From Methylopila sp. Yamaguchi (GTDB lineage: Bacteria; Pseudomonadota; Alphaproteobacteria; Rhizobiales; Methylopilaceae), in assembly GCF_002897035.1 (NCBI RefSeq), contig NZ_BAUX01000002.1:366751-430750 (forward strand): DNA of 64,000 nt, read 5' to 3'. Position 1 is the stretch's first letter, and each line of letters opens with the position of its first letter. The notes beneath the pieces are model-generated. The model had not been told where the DNA came from. It saw nothing but the letters and a program-made list of their open reading frames with translations, and searched no databases. Below, piece by piece: positions 8,440 through 17,300 of the stretch. Position numbers and translations under genes: made by a program.

Positions 8440-9366
8440 TCAGCGCCGGACTTTAAGGGTGAAGAGGCCCTGAGGCCGCAGCATCAGGATCCCGACGACG
8501 GTCAGCAGCGTGATGACCTTGGCCATCGAGCCGGACAGGAAGAACTCCAACGTCGACTGGGCCTGCGAGATCGAAAAGGCGGAGGCGATGGTGCCGAAAA
8601 GGCTCGCCGCGCCGCCGAAGACCACGATCAGGAAGGTGTCCACGATGTAGAGCTGGCCGGCCGTCGGGCCCGTCGAGCCGATCATCGTGAAGGCGGAGCC
8701 CGCGACGCCGGCGATGCCGCAGCCGAGGCCGAAGGTGAGGCGGTCCACCTTCTCGGTGTCGATGCCGACCGCGCCCGCCATCTGGCGGTTCTGCACGACC
8801 GCCCTAACCTGCTGACCGAAGCGCGAACGGAAGATCATGATGAAGACCGCCGTGGTGATGAGCACGGTGAGGCCCATCACGAACAGGCCGTTGATCTGCA
8901 CCTCGATCACGTCCGTGACCGGCAGCGATCCCATCATCCAGTCGGGCAGCGTGACGCCGACCTCGCGCGGGCCGAACACCGACCGATAGGTCTGCTGGAG
9001 AATAAGGCTGAGGCCCCAGGTCGCGAGCAGCGTGTCGAGCGGACGCTTGTAGAGCCGCCGTATCAGGGTCCACTCGATGAGCATGCCCAAGGCCCCGGAC
9101 GCGCAAAACGCGAGCGCCATCGCGACGAAGAAGTAGATCCCAAACAGCGAGGGCAGATGCTCTGAGAAGAACACCGAGGTGAGCCAGGTGACGTAGGCCC
9201 CGAGGATCATGAACTCGCCATGGGCCATATTGATCACGCCCATCTGGCCGAAGATGATTGCGAGGCCGAGCGCCATCAGCAGGTAGACGGAGAACAGGAT
9301 CAGGCCGGCGAAGCCCTGCATCGCAAAGATCGCGCCGAGATCCCCGAGGGAGTAATCGCCGAACAT
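8440..9366 (-). CDS. urtB: Urea/amide ABC transporter permease UrtB
   Basis: A 308-residue LivH-type permease with about eight membrane helices. The hallmark IIFGQMGVINMAHGEFMILG segment near residue 35 is the conserved LivH/UrtB motif. ATG 9366 (MFGDYSLGDLGAIF) is chosen; an in-frame extension to 9468 would read through the palindromic repeat that separates it from urtA. At 308 residues it is the short form of UrtB, without the large periplasmic N-terminal domain that some cyanobacterial and proteobacterial UrtB proteins carry. That fits the FmdE-like permeases of amide systems, though this point is inference. Confidence 0.93.
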   Translation of the reverse strand: MFGDYSLGDLGAIFAMQGFAGLILFSVYLLMALGLAIIFGQMGVINMAHGEFMILGAYVTWLTSVFFSEHLPSLFGIYFFVAMALAFCASGALGMLIEWTLIRRLYKRPLDTLLATWGLSLILQQTYRSVFGPREVGVTLPDWMMGSLPVTDVIEVQINGLFVMGLTVLITTAVFIMIFRSRFGQQVRAVVQNRQMAGAVGIDTEKVDRLTFGLGCGIAGVAGSAFTMIGSTGPTAGQLYIVDTFLIVVFGGAASLFGTIASAFSISQAQSTLEFFLSGSMAKVITLLTVVGILMLRPQGLFTLKVRR

Positions 9367-9399
9367 GCCTAGGCCTCCAGGTGCCGATAGAAAGAAAGG

Positions 9400-9516
9400 C
9401 GTCATCCCGGACGGCCGAAGGCCGAGCCGGGATCGTCGTCCCCAGAGCCCCTCTCCGAGGGGCGACATGGTCGGAGAACGATCCCGGCTCTGCGCTGCGC
9501 TTTAGCCGAGATGACG
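9400..9516. repeat. Long palindromic repeat, copy between urtA and urtB
   Basis: Outer arms CGTCATCCCGG (9400-9410) and CCGAGATGACG (9506-9516); inner arms GCCGGGATCGTCGTC and AACGATCCCGGCTC; the centre has a further small hairpin, CCCCTCTCCGAGGGG. It matches the copies at 4393 and 52150 arm for arm. Its position directly after the binding-protein gene is where REP-type hairpins often stabilise the upstream message. Confidence 0.85.
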
Positions 9517-9538
9517 CTCGTCGGTCGGCGTCAGCCGA

Positions 9539-10801
9539 TCACTGGTAGCCCTTCGGGAAGGGGTTCGGCTCGATGAGCTGGGGGCTCTCGTAGACCACCT
9601 TGAACTGACCGTCCTTCTGGGCGAGGCCGATGCGGGTCTTGGACCAGAGGTGGTGGTTCGGATGGATCTTGACGTAGCCTTCCGGCGCCTTGGTGAACTC
9701 GATGTCGGCGGAGGCCGCCGCGATCTTGTCCACGTCGAACGAGCCGGCCTTCTCGACGGTGAGTTTCCAGAGCCAGGGGCCCAGATAGGCCGCCTGGGTG
9801 ACGTCGCCGATGACCGTCTTCTCGCCCCACATCTTCTTGAACGCGGCGACGAACTCCTTGTTGTTCGGGTTGTCGAGCGACTGGAAGTACTTCATGCAGG
9901 AGTAGGCACCGGCGATGTTCTCGCCGCCGATGCCGTCGATCTCGTCCTCGGTGACCGAGATCGTGATCAGGGTCTGCTTCTCAAGGTTGATGCCGGCGGC
10001 CTTCAGCTGCTTGTAGAACGCCACGTTCGACCCGCCGACCACGTCGGTGAAGATCACGTCCGGCTTGGTCAGCTTGAGCTTGTTGATGACCGAGTTGAAC
10101 TGGGTGTGGCCGAGCGGGAAGTACTCCTCGCCGACGACCTTCGTCCCCTTCAGGAAGTTCTCGATGTGCTTGCGCGCGATCTTGTTCGACGTGCGCGGCC
10201 AGATGTAGTCCGAGCCGATGAAGTAGAAGGTCTTGGCGCCCTTCTCCTTCACGACCCAGTTGATCGACTCGAGGATCTGCTGGGTGGCTTCCTGGCCGGT
10301 GTAGATGACGTTCTTCGACTGCTCGAGGCCTTCGTAGAAGGTCGGGTAGTACAGCATGCCGTTGTACTGCTCGATCACCGGCAGCACGGCCTTGCGGGAG
10401 GCCGAGGTCCAGCAGCCCATGATGGCCGCGACCTTGTCCTGCACGAGCAGCTTCTTCGCCTTCTCGGCGAAGGTCGGCCAGTCGGACGCGCCGTCTTCCT
10501 GGATGAACTTGATCTTGCGGCCGAGCACGCCGCCCATCTCGTTGATCTGGGCGATCGCGAGCTTCTCGGCCTGGATCGAGCCGGTCTCCGAGATCGCCAT
10601 CGTGCCCGTGGCGGAGTGCAGGATGCCGACCGTGACTTCGGTGTCCGTCACCGCGAGGCCGGTGGTGTTGACCGTCGCCGTCGCCGGGGTCTGCGCGAAC
10701 GCCGTCTTCGGCATCATCCCGGCGAAAGGCGCCGCCGCCATGCCCATCAAGAGCTTGCGGCGGAGCGGCGAATGAAATCCCGTCTTGTCGTCCCGCGACA
10801 T
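9539..10801 (-). CDS. urtA: Urea/amide ABC transporter substrate-binding protein UrtA
   Basis: A 420-residue periplasmic binding protein of the type 1 (LIVBP-like) fold, closest in look to UrtA/FmdD. The N-terminus has a twin-arginine-like signal (SPLRRKLLMGMAAAP, residues 11-25) and ends with an AFAQ cleavage site near residue 36. The segment VTVGILHSATGTMAISE is the usual entry to the ligand domain. It is the first gene of the leftward operon, so its promoter lies in 10802-11030, shared with the divergent sensor gene. Ligand is probably formamide or other short amides given fmdA downstream; urea cannot be excluded. Confidence 0.94.
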   Translation of the reverse strand: MSRDDKTGFHSPLRRKLLMGMAAAPFAGMMPKTAFAQTPATATVNTTGLAVTDTEVTVGILHSATGTMAISETGSIQAEKLAIAQINEMGGVLGRKIKFIQEDGASDWPTFAEKAKKLLVQDKVAAIMGCWTSASRKAVLPVIEQYNGMLYYPTFYEGLEQSKNVIYTGQEATQQILESINWVVKEKGAKTFYFIGSDYIWPRTSNKIARKHIENFLKGTKVVGEEYFPLGHTQFNSVINKLKLTKPDVIFTDVVGGSNVAFYKQLKAAGINLEKQTLITISVTEDEIDGIGGENIAGAYSCMKYFQSLDNPNNKEFVAAFKKMWGEKTVIGDVTQAAYLGPWLWKLTVEKAGSFDVDKIAAASADIEFTKAPEGYVKIHPNHHLWSKTRIGLAQKDGQFKVVYESPQLIEPNPFPKGYQ

Positions 10802-11069
10802 CAGCGTCTCCGTCAGTCACCCGGCTCGTCGGCGAGCCCCCGAATGCCTGAGAGACTGCGGTTTGTTTCGCAGCGCAGCATATACGTCGGTTGACGTATG
10901 TCGGTCCCGCGGCGGCCCGCCCTAGGCTGCGCGAGGCTTGTCCGCCGCCCCCGACGATTGGGGCTTGATCAGGACGGCCAAATTCTTGCATGCCACGTTC
11001 GGACGTCGGCCCGGGTCCGGCGACGAGGGGATGCACAAGCGAGATGGCCATCGGCCCCAGGCGGACGGC
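10802..11069. promoter_or_regulatory. Divergent promoter region between the amide operon and the sensor kinase
   Basis: This 268-base gap holds the promoters of both the leftward urtA operon and the rightward kinase gene. Its AT-richest part is around 10860-10900, where a perfect inverted repeat is centred (10882-10899). No sigma factor consensus is confidently recognised. Confidence 0.6.
10882..10899. promoter_or_regulatory. Candidate operator, perfect inverted repeat
   Basis: ATACGTC (10882-10888), spacer GGTT, GACGTAT (10893-10899): two perfect 7-bp half-sites with a 4-base spacer, 81 bases upstream of the urtA start. The architecture suits a dimeric LuxR/NarL-type regulator, and such a regulator is encoded at 14434-15345. 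The link is inference. Confidence 0.5.
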
Positions 11070-14000
11070 ATGACCGGGCGGCAGCGCATCGTGCCTGCGC
11101 GGCGCCAGTACAATCAGTGGGTCGCCGACGAGACGCTCGAGGACTACGCGCTACGCTTCACGGCGAAGAGCGCGCGTCGCTGGTCGGCGGTCCGGGTCGG
11201 CAACACCGCGCTCGGCGCGGTGTCGTTCCTCGCGCTCGAGGCGATCGGCGGCGCCATCACGCTGAGCTACGGCTTCGACAACGCCGTCGCCGCGACGCTG
11301 GTCGTCAGCCTGCTGCTGCTCCTGACCGGGCTGCCCATCGCCTATTACGCCGCCCGCGACGGCGTCGACATCGACCTCCTCACCCGCGGCGCCGGCTTCG
11401 GCTACGTCGGCTCGACCGTGACGTCGTTGATCTACGCCTCCTTCACCTTCCTGCTGTTCGCGATCGAGGCCGTGATCATGGCTCTCGCGCTTGAGCTTTG
11501 CCTCGGGGTGCCGCTTGCGCTGGGCTATGTGATCAGCGCCCTCGTGGTGCTGCCGATCGTCACCCACGGCATCAACTGGATCAGCCGCTTCCAGCTCTGG
11601 ACCCAGCCGATCTGGCTCGTGCTTCACCTGACGCCGATCGTGTTCATCGCCTTCCAGGACACCTCGGCCTTCGCCGACTGGACCGCGTTTCGGGGGACGA
11701 GCCCGAACGGCGGGGCGCTGAACCTGATCGCCTTCGGCGCCGCGAGCTCCGTGGTGTTCGCGCTGATCGCCCAGATCGGCGAGCAGGTTGACATTCTGCG
11801 GTTCATGCCTGCGAAGACGCCCGAGAATCGGCTGGCCTGGTGGTCGTCCCTGCTCGCCTCCGGCGCCGGCTGGATCCTGCCCGGCGCCCTCAAGCTGCTG
11901 CTGGGCTCGTTCCTCGCCGTGCTCGCGCTCAACCATGGCGTGCCGGTCGAGCGGGCGAGCGAACCAACGCAGATGTACGACGTCGCGTTCGGCTACGTGA
12001 CCTCGTCGCCGCAGCTCGCGCTGGCGCTCACCGGCGTCTTCGTCGTGCTGTCGCAGCTCAAGATCAACGTGACCAACGCCTACGCCGGCTCTATCGCCTG
12101 GTCGAACTTCTTCTCGCGGCTGACGCACGCCCATCCCGGACGGATCGTCTGGCTGGTGTTCAACGTCGCCATCGCCCTCATCCTCATGGAGGCGGGCATC
12201 TACAAGACGCTCGAGCACACGCTCGGGCTCTACTCGATCGTCGCCGTCGCCTGGGTCGGCGCCCTGGTCGCCGATCTCGCCGTGAACAAGCCGCTCGGCC
12301 TGTCGCCGCCGCGAATCGAGTTCAAGCGCGCTCACCTCTATGACGTGAACCCGGTCGGCGTCGGCGCCATGGCGCTCGCGACCCTCGCCGCCTTCCTCGC
12401 CTACTCCGGCGTCTGCGGGCCCACCGCCAAGGCGCTCGCGCCCTTTGTCGCGCTCGGCGTCGCCTTCCTGGCGGCCCCCGCGATCGCGATCGCCACCCGG
12501 GGCAAGTTCTATCTCGCCCGCAAGCCGCGGGCGCGCTGGCGCCTCAAGCCGACGCTGCGCTGCTCGATCTGCGAGCACGGCTTCGAGTCCGAGGACATGG
12601 CGCACTGCCCGGTCTACTCCGGCCCGATCTGCTCGCTCTGCTGTTCGCTCGACGCCCGCTGCCGCGACGGCTGCAAGCCCCACGCCCGCCTCTCCAGCCA
12701 GGTGGTGGGCGCCTTGACCGCGGTCCTCCCCGCCTGGGCGGTCGGGGGCCTCAACTCACGCGCCGGGCACTACGTCGGGGTGATGACGCTGCTCGGCGGG
12801 GCGCTCACGCTGGTGCTGCTCGTCGTCTACGTGCAGGCGGCGGCCGAGGCGCCCGAGCAGACCACGGTGATCGCCGGCGCGCTCTCGGCCGTCTTCCTGA
12901 TCCTGATGATGATCGCCGGCATCGCGGCCTGGCTGTTCGTGCTGGCGCACGAGAGCCGGGAGATCGCGCAGGACGAGTCCGGGCGCCAGACCGCGCTCCT
13001 GATGAAGGAGATCGAGGCGCACAAGCGCACCGACGCCGCGCTCCAGCGGGCGAAGGAGGTGGCGGAGGCCGCGAACGTCGCCAAGAGCCGCTATGTGGTG
13101 GGCATCAGCCACGAGCTTCGCACCCCGCTGAACGCCGTCATGGGCTACGCCCAGCTGCTCGACTCCGACGAGACGCTGCCGCCCCGCGGCCAGAAGGGCG
13201 TGCGGGTGATCCGCCGCTCGGCCGAGCACCTCTCCGGCCTGATCGACGGCCTGCTCGACATCTCGAAGGTCGAAGCGGGCCGGCTGGAGCTCGCCCGCAA
13301 CGAGGTGCGCACGCGGGACTTCCTCGACCAGCTCGCCGACATGTTTCGCCTGCAAGCCAACGCCAAGGGCCTGGAGTTCCGGTTCGACGGCGCCGAGCGC
13401 TTGCCGGCGGTGGTGCGCTGCGACGAAAAGCGCGTCCGGCAGATCCTGATCAACCTGCTGTCGAACGCCGTGAAGTTCACCGACGCCGGCCATGTGGCGC
13501 TCCACGTCTCCTACCGTAGCCAGATCGCGGAATTCGCCGTCACCGACACGGGCGCCGGCATCCGCGAATCGGACCGCCAGCGGATCTTCGAGCCGTTCGA
13601 GCGGGGCGAGGCGACGCGCGCCAAGCTGCAGCCGGGGATGGGGCTGGGGCTCACGATCACGAAGCTGCTGGTCGAGATCATGGGCGGCGACCTCGTGCTG
13701 GAAAGCGTCGAGGGCGTCGGCAGCACCTTCCGGGTGAAGCTGATGCTCTCCCAGGTCGCCGCGCCGCGCCCCTCCCCCGCGCCGCTCGCGCGCGTTGTCG
13801 GCTACGAAGGTCCGCGCAAGCTGGTGCTGGTGATCGACGACGACGGCGACCACCGCGAGCTGATGCGCGAGGCGCTGGAGCCGCTCGGCTTCAACGTCAT
13901 CGCGGCCCCCGACGGCGTGGCGGCCCTGACGCTGGTCGACGAATGCCGGCCGGACCTGTTCCTGCTCGACGTCTCGATGCCTGGAATGTCGGGCTGGGAC

Positions 14001-14441
14001 GTCGCCCGCAGGCTTCGGGAAACCGGACAGCTGGCGCCGATCCTGATGATGTCGGCGAACATCGGGGACTTCGCGTCGAAGGCGGTCGAAACGCCGGACC
14101 ACGACGGCGCCCTGCCGAAGCCCTGCGACCTCGGCGCCCTGCTCCGTCAGATCGAGACGCTGCTCGGCCTCGTCTTCGTCTACGACGCGCCGCCTCCGGC
14201 CGCGCCCTCGGTCCGGACGAAGCCCGAGCTGCCCGCTCCCCGCCATGTGGGCGACCTGCGCAGGCTCGGCGAGATGGGCTACGTCCGCGGGATCGAGGCG
14301 AAGCTCACGGAGCTCGAGGGCGCCGAACCCGAGGCGGCGCCCTTCGTCGCCGAGGCGCGGGAGCGGCTCCGGGCGTTCGACATGAACGGCTACATGGCGC
14401 TGCTCGGCGCCCGCGCGCCGGAGGAGACCGCCGATGGCTGA
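11070..14441 (+). CDS. NCS1-type transporter fused to hybrid histidine kinase
   Basis: A 1123-residue membrane sensor. Residues about 20-490 form a multi-helix region resembling the NCS1 purine/cytosine permease family. Then come eight cysteines within residues 498-535 (CSIC, HC, IC, LCC, RC, GC), a likely metal-binding module, two further membrane helices (about 560-640), a coiled linker, a HisKA domain with H681 in ISHELRTPLNA, an HATPase domain with the GLGLTI motif, and a receiver domain with D967 (LLDVSMPGMSG). It overlaps the response regulator gene by 8 bases and diverges from urtA, so it probably senses an amide or a nitrogen compound. Start is uncertain: ATG 11070 best fits the domain; ATG 11031 is the alternative. 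Whether the permease part still transports is unknown. Confidence 0.9.
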   Translation: MTGRQRIVPARRQYNQWVADETLEDYALRFTAKSARRWSAVRVGNTALGAVSFLALEAIGGAITLSYGFDNAVAATLVVSLLLLLTGLPIAYYAARDGVDIDLLTRGAGFGYVGSTVTSLIYASFTFLLFAIEAVIMALALELCLGVPLALGYVISALVVLPIVTHGINWISRFQLWTQPIWLVLHLTPIVFIAFQDTSAFADWTAFRGTSPNGGALNLIAFGAASSVVFALIAQIGEQVDILRFMPAKTPENRLAWWSSLLASGAGWILPGALKLLLGSFLAVLALNHGVPVERASEPTQMYDVAFGYVTSSPQLALALTGVFVVLSQLKINVTNAYAGSIAWSNFFSRLTHAHPGRIVWLVFNVAIALILMEAGIYKTLEHTLGLYSIVAVAWVGALVADLAVNKPLGLSPPRIEFKRAHLYDVNPVGVGAMALATLAAFLAYSGVCGPTAKALAPFVALGVAFLAAPAIAIATRGKFYLARKPRARWRLKPTLRCSICEHGFESEDMAHCPVYSGPICSLCCSLDARCRDGCKPHARLSSQVVGALTAVLPAWAVGGLNSRAGHYVGVMTLLGGALTLVLLVVYVQAAAEAPEQTTVIAGALSAVFLILMMIAGIAAWLFVLAHESREIAQDESGRQTALLMKEIEAHKRTDAALQRAKEVAEAANVAKSRYVVGISHELRTPLNAVMGYAQLLDSDETLPPRGQKGVRVIRRSAEHLSGLIDGLLDISKVEAGRLELARNEVRTRDFLDQLADMFRLQANAKGLEFRFDGAERLPAVVRCDEKRVRQILINLLSNAVKFTDAGHVALHVSYRSQIAEFAVTDTGAGIRESDRQRIFEPFERGEATRAKLQPGMGLGLTITKLLVEIMGGDLVLESVEGVGSTFRVKLMLSQVAAPRPSPAPLARVVGYEGPRKLVLVIDDDGDHRELMREALEPLGFNVIAAPDGVAALTLVDECRPDLFLLDVSMPGMSGWDVARRLRETGQLAPILMMSANIGDFASKAVETPDHDGALPKPCDLGALLRQIETLLGLVFVYDAPPPAAPSVRTKPELPAPRHVGDLRRLGEMGYVRGIEAKLTELEGAEPEAAPFVAEARERLRAFDMNGYMALLGARAPEETADG

Positions 14442-15345
14442 GGGCGCGCCCGTCGTCGTGCTGGTCGTCGACGACAGCCCGGAGACGCTCGGGATGCTCA
14501 CCGAAGCGCTCGAGCGAGCCTCGTGGACGGTCTTGGTCGCGCCCGGCGGCGCGGAGGCCCTGCGCGTGGTCGACCGCGTGACGCCCGACGTCGTGCTGAT
14601 GGACGCGGTGATGCCGGAGATGGACGGCTTCGAGGCCTGCCGCCGCCTGAAGCGCCGGGCGGACATGGCGCATGTCCCGGTGATCTTCATGACCGGCCTG
14701 CGCGAGACCGGCCACATCGTCCAAGGGCTCGAGGCGGGCGGCGTGGACTATGTCGCCAAGCCCGTGGCCCTGGACGAGATGATGGCGCGCATCCGCGTCC
14801 ACATCGGCAACGCGAGGCTGTCCAGCAGCGCCCGGGCGGCCCTCGACACCACGGGACGCTATCTGCTGGCGGCGGGCGAGGATGGCCGCCTGCGTTGGGC
14901 CACGCCCCAGGCCGGGCGGCTGCTCGCCCGCGCCTTTTCGGGGTTCGACCAGGATTCCTTTGATCTGCCGGAGCCCGTGCGGGCCTGGCTCGCCGCGCGC
15001 GTGGCCGGACGGACGGAGCTGCCCTCGACGCCGTTGTCCGGCGACGGCCCGGCGCAGCTCACCCTCGCGTTCGTCGGGCGCACCGAGCGCGGCGAGACCC
15101 TGCTGCGGGTGACGGAGGAGGCGCCCTCGGGCGAATGGCCGACCCTGCGCGAAAAGCTCGGGCTCACCGCCCGCGAGGCCGAGGTGCTGCTCTGGATCGC
15201 GCGCGGGAAAGCCAACCGGGACATCGCTGAGATCCTGGGCATGAGCCCTCGCACGGTGAACAAGCACCTCGAGCAGATCTACGTGAAGCTTGGCGTAGAG
15301 AACCGCGCGGGCGCCGCCGCGATCGCCGTCCGCACATTGGGGTGA
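14434..15345 (+). CDS. Response regulator, REC plus LuxR-type HTH
   Basis: A 303-residue regulator. The N-terminal receiver domain (residues 8-125) has the acidic pair DD near residue 13, phospho-acceptor D57 (LMDAVMPEMDG) and K109 in VAKPV. A middle region of about 100 residues has no recognised domain. The C-terminal LuxR helix-turn-helix starts near residue 240 (LTAREAEVLLWIARGKANRD, then SPRTVNKHLEQIY). Its ATG overlaps the kinase stop by 8 bases, so the two form one signalling unit. The likely target is the divergent urtA operon and possibly its own promoter. Confidence 0.93.
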   Translation: MAEGAPVVVLVVDDSPETLGMLTEALERASWTVLVAPGGAEALRVVDRVTPDVVLMDAVMPEMDGFEACRRLKRRADMAHVPVIFMTGLRETGHIVQGLEAGGVDYVAKPVALDEMMARIRVHIGNARLSSSARAALDTTGRYLLAAGEDGRLRWATPQAGRLLARAFSGFDQDSFDLPEPVRAWLAARVAGRTELPSTPLSGDGPAQLTLAFVGRTERGETLLRVTEEAPSGEWPTLREKLGLTAREAEVLLWIARGKANRDIAEILGMSPRTVNKHLEQIYVKLGVENRAGAAAIAVRTLG

Positions 15346-15410
15346 CGACAAGGCGAGGGCAGCCGAGCGAAGCGGCCCGATCGTCGGGCGACGGAGGTCG
15401 AGGTGACAGT

Positions 15411-16259
15411 TCAGCCCCGCAAGGCCCTCTTCTCCGCCCGACGCTGCGCGCGCTTCGCCAACCGCTTCTCCGATCGCCCCGCCGCCGCCGCGGGCGCGGC
15501 TCCGGCGGCGCCCTCCTTGGAGACGTCGTCGCTCTCTTCCACCTCCACCGAAGCGCCGGGAAAGAAGCGCGCGTAAAAGTCGGGAAAGGCTGCGAGGATG
15601 GCCTCCTGATCGGCCGCGCTCATCTCACGCCGGTGACGGTTCGGCTGGGCCACGTTCATCTTGACGTTCGGCGAGCCGCGGGCCGCTGCCATGATCGCTT
15701 CAAAGCCCTCGGGATCGACGGAGATCTGCATATGAGCGCAGATGGCCGCGAGCCATGAATGGGTGTTGAAGGCGATCTCCTCGTAGGGGACGATCAGCGC
15801 GCCGGGAATTTCCGCCCATGAGGTCATCGCCGTGGCGTTGCGGGTCAGTTCGACGAAGGTGCTCGATATGTCGCCGATCCGTATGCTTCGGCCCCTGTCG
15901 ATGCCACGCGCGGAAAGGCGCGCCATCACGTCGGTCAGCGAAAGCGCGATGTCGCGCAAGTCCCGGATCCCGACGTGATGCCGGGCCCTGCCCCTCGCGA
16001 TCAGGCCCGCGATCGCCGGCGTGGCGGGGACATGCGTGCGCAGCGTCGCGATCGTCTCCCGGGGAACGAAACCGTCCAGTCTGGCGACGATCTCGGGGCT
16101 CCAGTCCCGCACCGTATTCACGTCCGACCGGCGCTCGTTACCCCGCGCCGCCGCCGGAATGAGAGGATCTGAATAGCCGGCTGCGCGGCACAGGTCGCGC
16201 GTCATGAGGTAAGTGAAGGTCGACCCGGATTTCTTCGCGCCGTAGCTGATGTAAAGCAC
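15411..16259 (-). CDS. Sulfotransferase-like P-loop protein (first of three)
   Basis: A 282-residue protein of the sulfotransferase/P-loop fold. The N-terminal beta strand and phosphate loop are visible (YISYGAKKSGSTFTY, residues 3-17), where sulfotransferases bind the 5'-phosphosulfate donor PAPS. A second typical element, VGIRDLRDIALSL near residue 95, fits the 3'-phosphate-binding strand. The last 40 residues are Ala/Arg/Lys rich and basic. It is clearly paralogous to the head-to-head gene at 16425-17180 (shared RTH, RDLRDIALS/RDPRDLALS, REM-ADQ and FYxRFFPGA segments). Acceptor substrate unknown; kinase-like function cannot be ruled out. Confidence 0.75.
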   Translation of the reverse strand: MLYISYGAKKSGSTFTYLMTRDLCRAAGYSDPLIPAAARGNERRSDVNTVRDWSPEIVARLDGFVPRETIATLRTHVPATPAIAGLIARGRARHHVGIRDLRDIALSLTDVMARLSARGIDRGRSIRIGDISSTFVELTRNATAMTSWAEIPGALIVPYEEIAFNTHSWLAAICAHMQISVDPEGFEAIMAAARGSPNVKMNVAQPNRHRREMSAADQEAILAAFPDFYARFFPGASVEVEESDDVSKEGAAGAAPAAAAGRSEKRLAKRAQRRAEKRALRG

Positions 16260-16424
16260 GTATGCGCCTGCCGTCGTCGAAAGGGACCGCGCTCGTAAGT
16301 GCGCAGTCGATTACATATGGTAGCTCGGGCTTCAGCGGCCCGTCCACGCCCCCTCGTAGGCCGCCCGGCCGGGCGCCCTGCTCTCGCAAAGACGCTGTCC
16401 ACTGCCGCGAAAGGCCATCACACC

Positions 16425-17180
16425 GTGCTCTACGTCTCGTTCGGGGTCGAAAAGGGCGGCTCCACCTACACGTACATTCTGATCCGCACGGCGCTCGAGG
16501 CGGCCGGCCACGCCCACGTACAGGTCGATCTCGAAGGACGGCCGGTCAATGACGACAGCCTGCGGTCGGAGCGCGTGCGGCGGCGGGCCGTGAACAACAT
16601 CAACGTCTGGAACGAGGACGTGCTCGCCGCGGTGAGCGCCGCCGTTCCGCAGGAGGCCCTCGTGGCGCTGCGGACCCATGGCGAGCCCGACCCCGCTGTG
16701 CTCGAAGCGATCGACTCCGGGCGCGCCTACCTAGGCGTCGGGGTACGGGACCCGCGCGACCTCGCCCTCTCCATGCTGGACGTGGCGACGCAACGCATCG
16801 GCCTCGCGCATCGGCCGCACTGGCTGCGAATCGAGCCTGGCGACCTTGCGAGCGCCCTGCCCGCCGTCCAGCGCACCGTCGACCGGGCGCTCAAGTGGGT
16901 GCGGCCCGGCGCCACGGTCTTCTACTACGAGGAGACCGCGTTCCGCCCGCGCCTGACGCTGGATCGGTTCTGCCGCCAGACGGGCCTGCCGCTCTTCACA
17001 GACGAGGCGGCGGAGAAAATCGTGGCGACCGCTTCGGCCAGCCCCCACGGCAAGCGCAACGTCGCCGCGCCGCTCCGCCATACCCGCGAGATGAACGCCG
17101 ACGACCAGAAGCGCGTGCTCGACCATTTCTCGAGCTTCTACGACCGCTTCTTTCCAGGCGCGGACGTCGCGCTGGCCTAG
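16425..17180 (+). CDS. Sulfotransferase-like P-loop protein (second of three)
   Basis: Paralogue of the divergent neighbour, 251 residues from GTG 16425. The loop is VSFGVEKGGSTYTY and the second motif VGVRDPRDLALSM; the C-terminus has FYDRFFPGADV as in the neighbour. GTG 16425 is chosen because it aligns with the start of the paralogue; the reading frame stays open upstream to ATG 16317 and ATG 16299, giving a basic N-terminal extension that I consider doubtful. The two genes diverge from a gap of about 165 bases, suggesting inverted duplication. Acceptor unknown. Confidence 0.72.
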   Translation: MLYVSFGVEKGGSTYTYILIRTALEAAGHAHVQVDLEGRPVNDDSLRSERVRRRAVNNINVWNEDVLAAVSAAVPQEALVALRTHGEPDPAVLEAIDSGRAYLGVGVRDPRDLALSMLDVATQRIGLAHRPHWLRIEPGDLASALPAVQRTVDRALKWVRPGATVFYYEETAFRPRLTLDRFCRQTGLPLFTDEAAEKIVATASASPHGKRNVAAPLRHTREMNADDQKRVLDHFSSFYDRFFPGADVALA

Positions 17181-17300
17181 AACCGACGCGGCGCCGCCTC
17201 AAGTCGTCGCCGCGTTTCACGCTTGATCGAGCGTCAAGATCTCGGCGGACGCCTCTCGGCCTTCGCAGGCCGCCCCGGCTTCTGCGTCGGGCGGTCCTCG

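Noticed and set aside
9367..9468. Extended N-terminus of UrtB through the palindromic repeat
   Set aside because: The ATG at 9366 gives the family start, and the added residues come from the repeat. Unlike ccmH, there is no ribosome site upstream favouring the longer form.
10938..11069. Kinase start at TTG 10938
   Set aside because: It would run through the presumed promoter region; rare start codon and no ribosome site.
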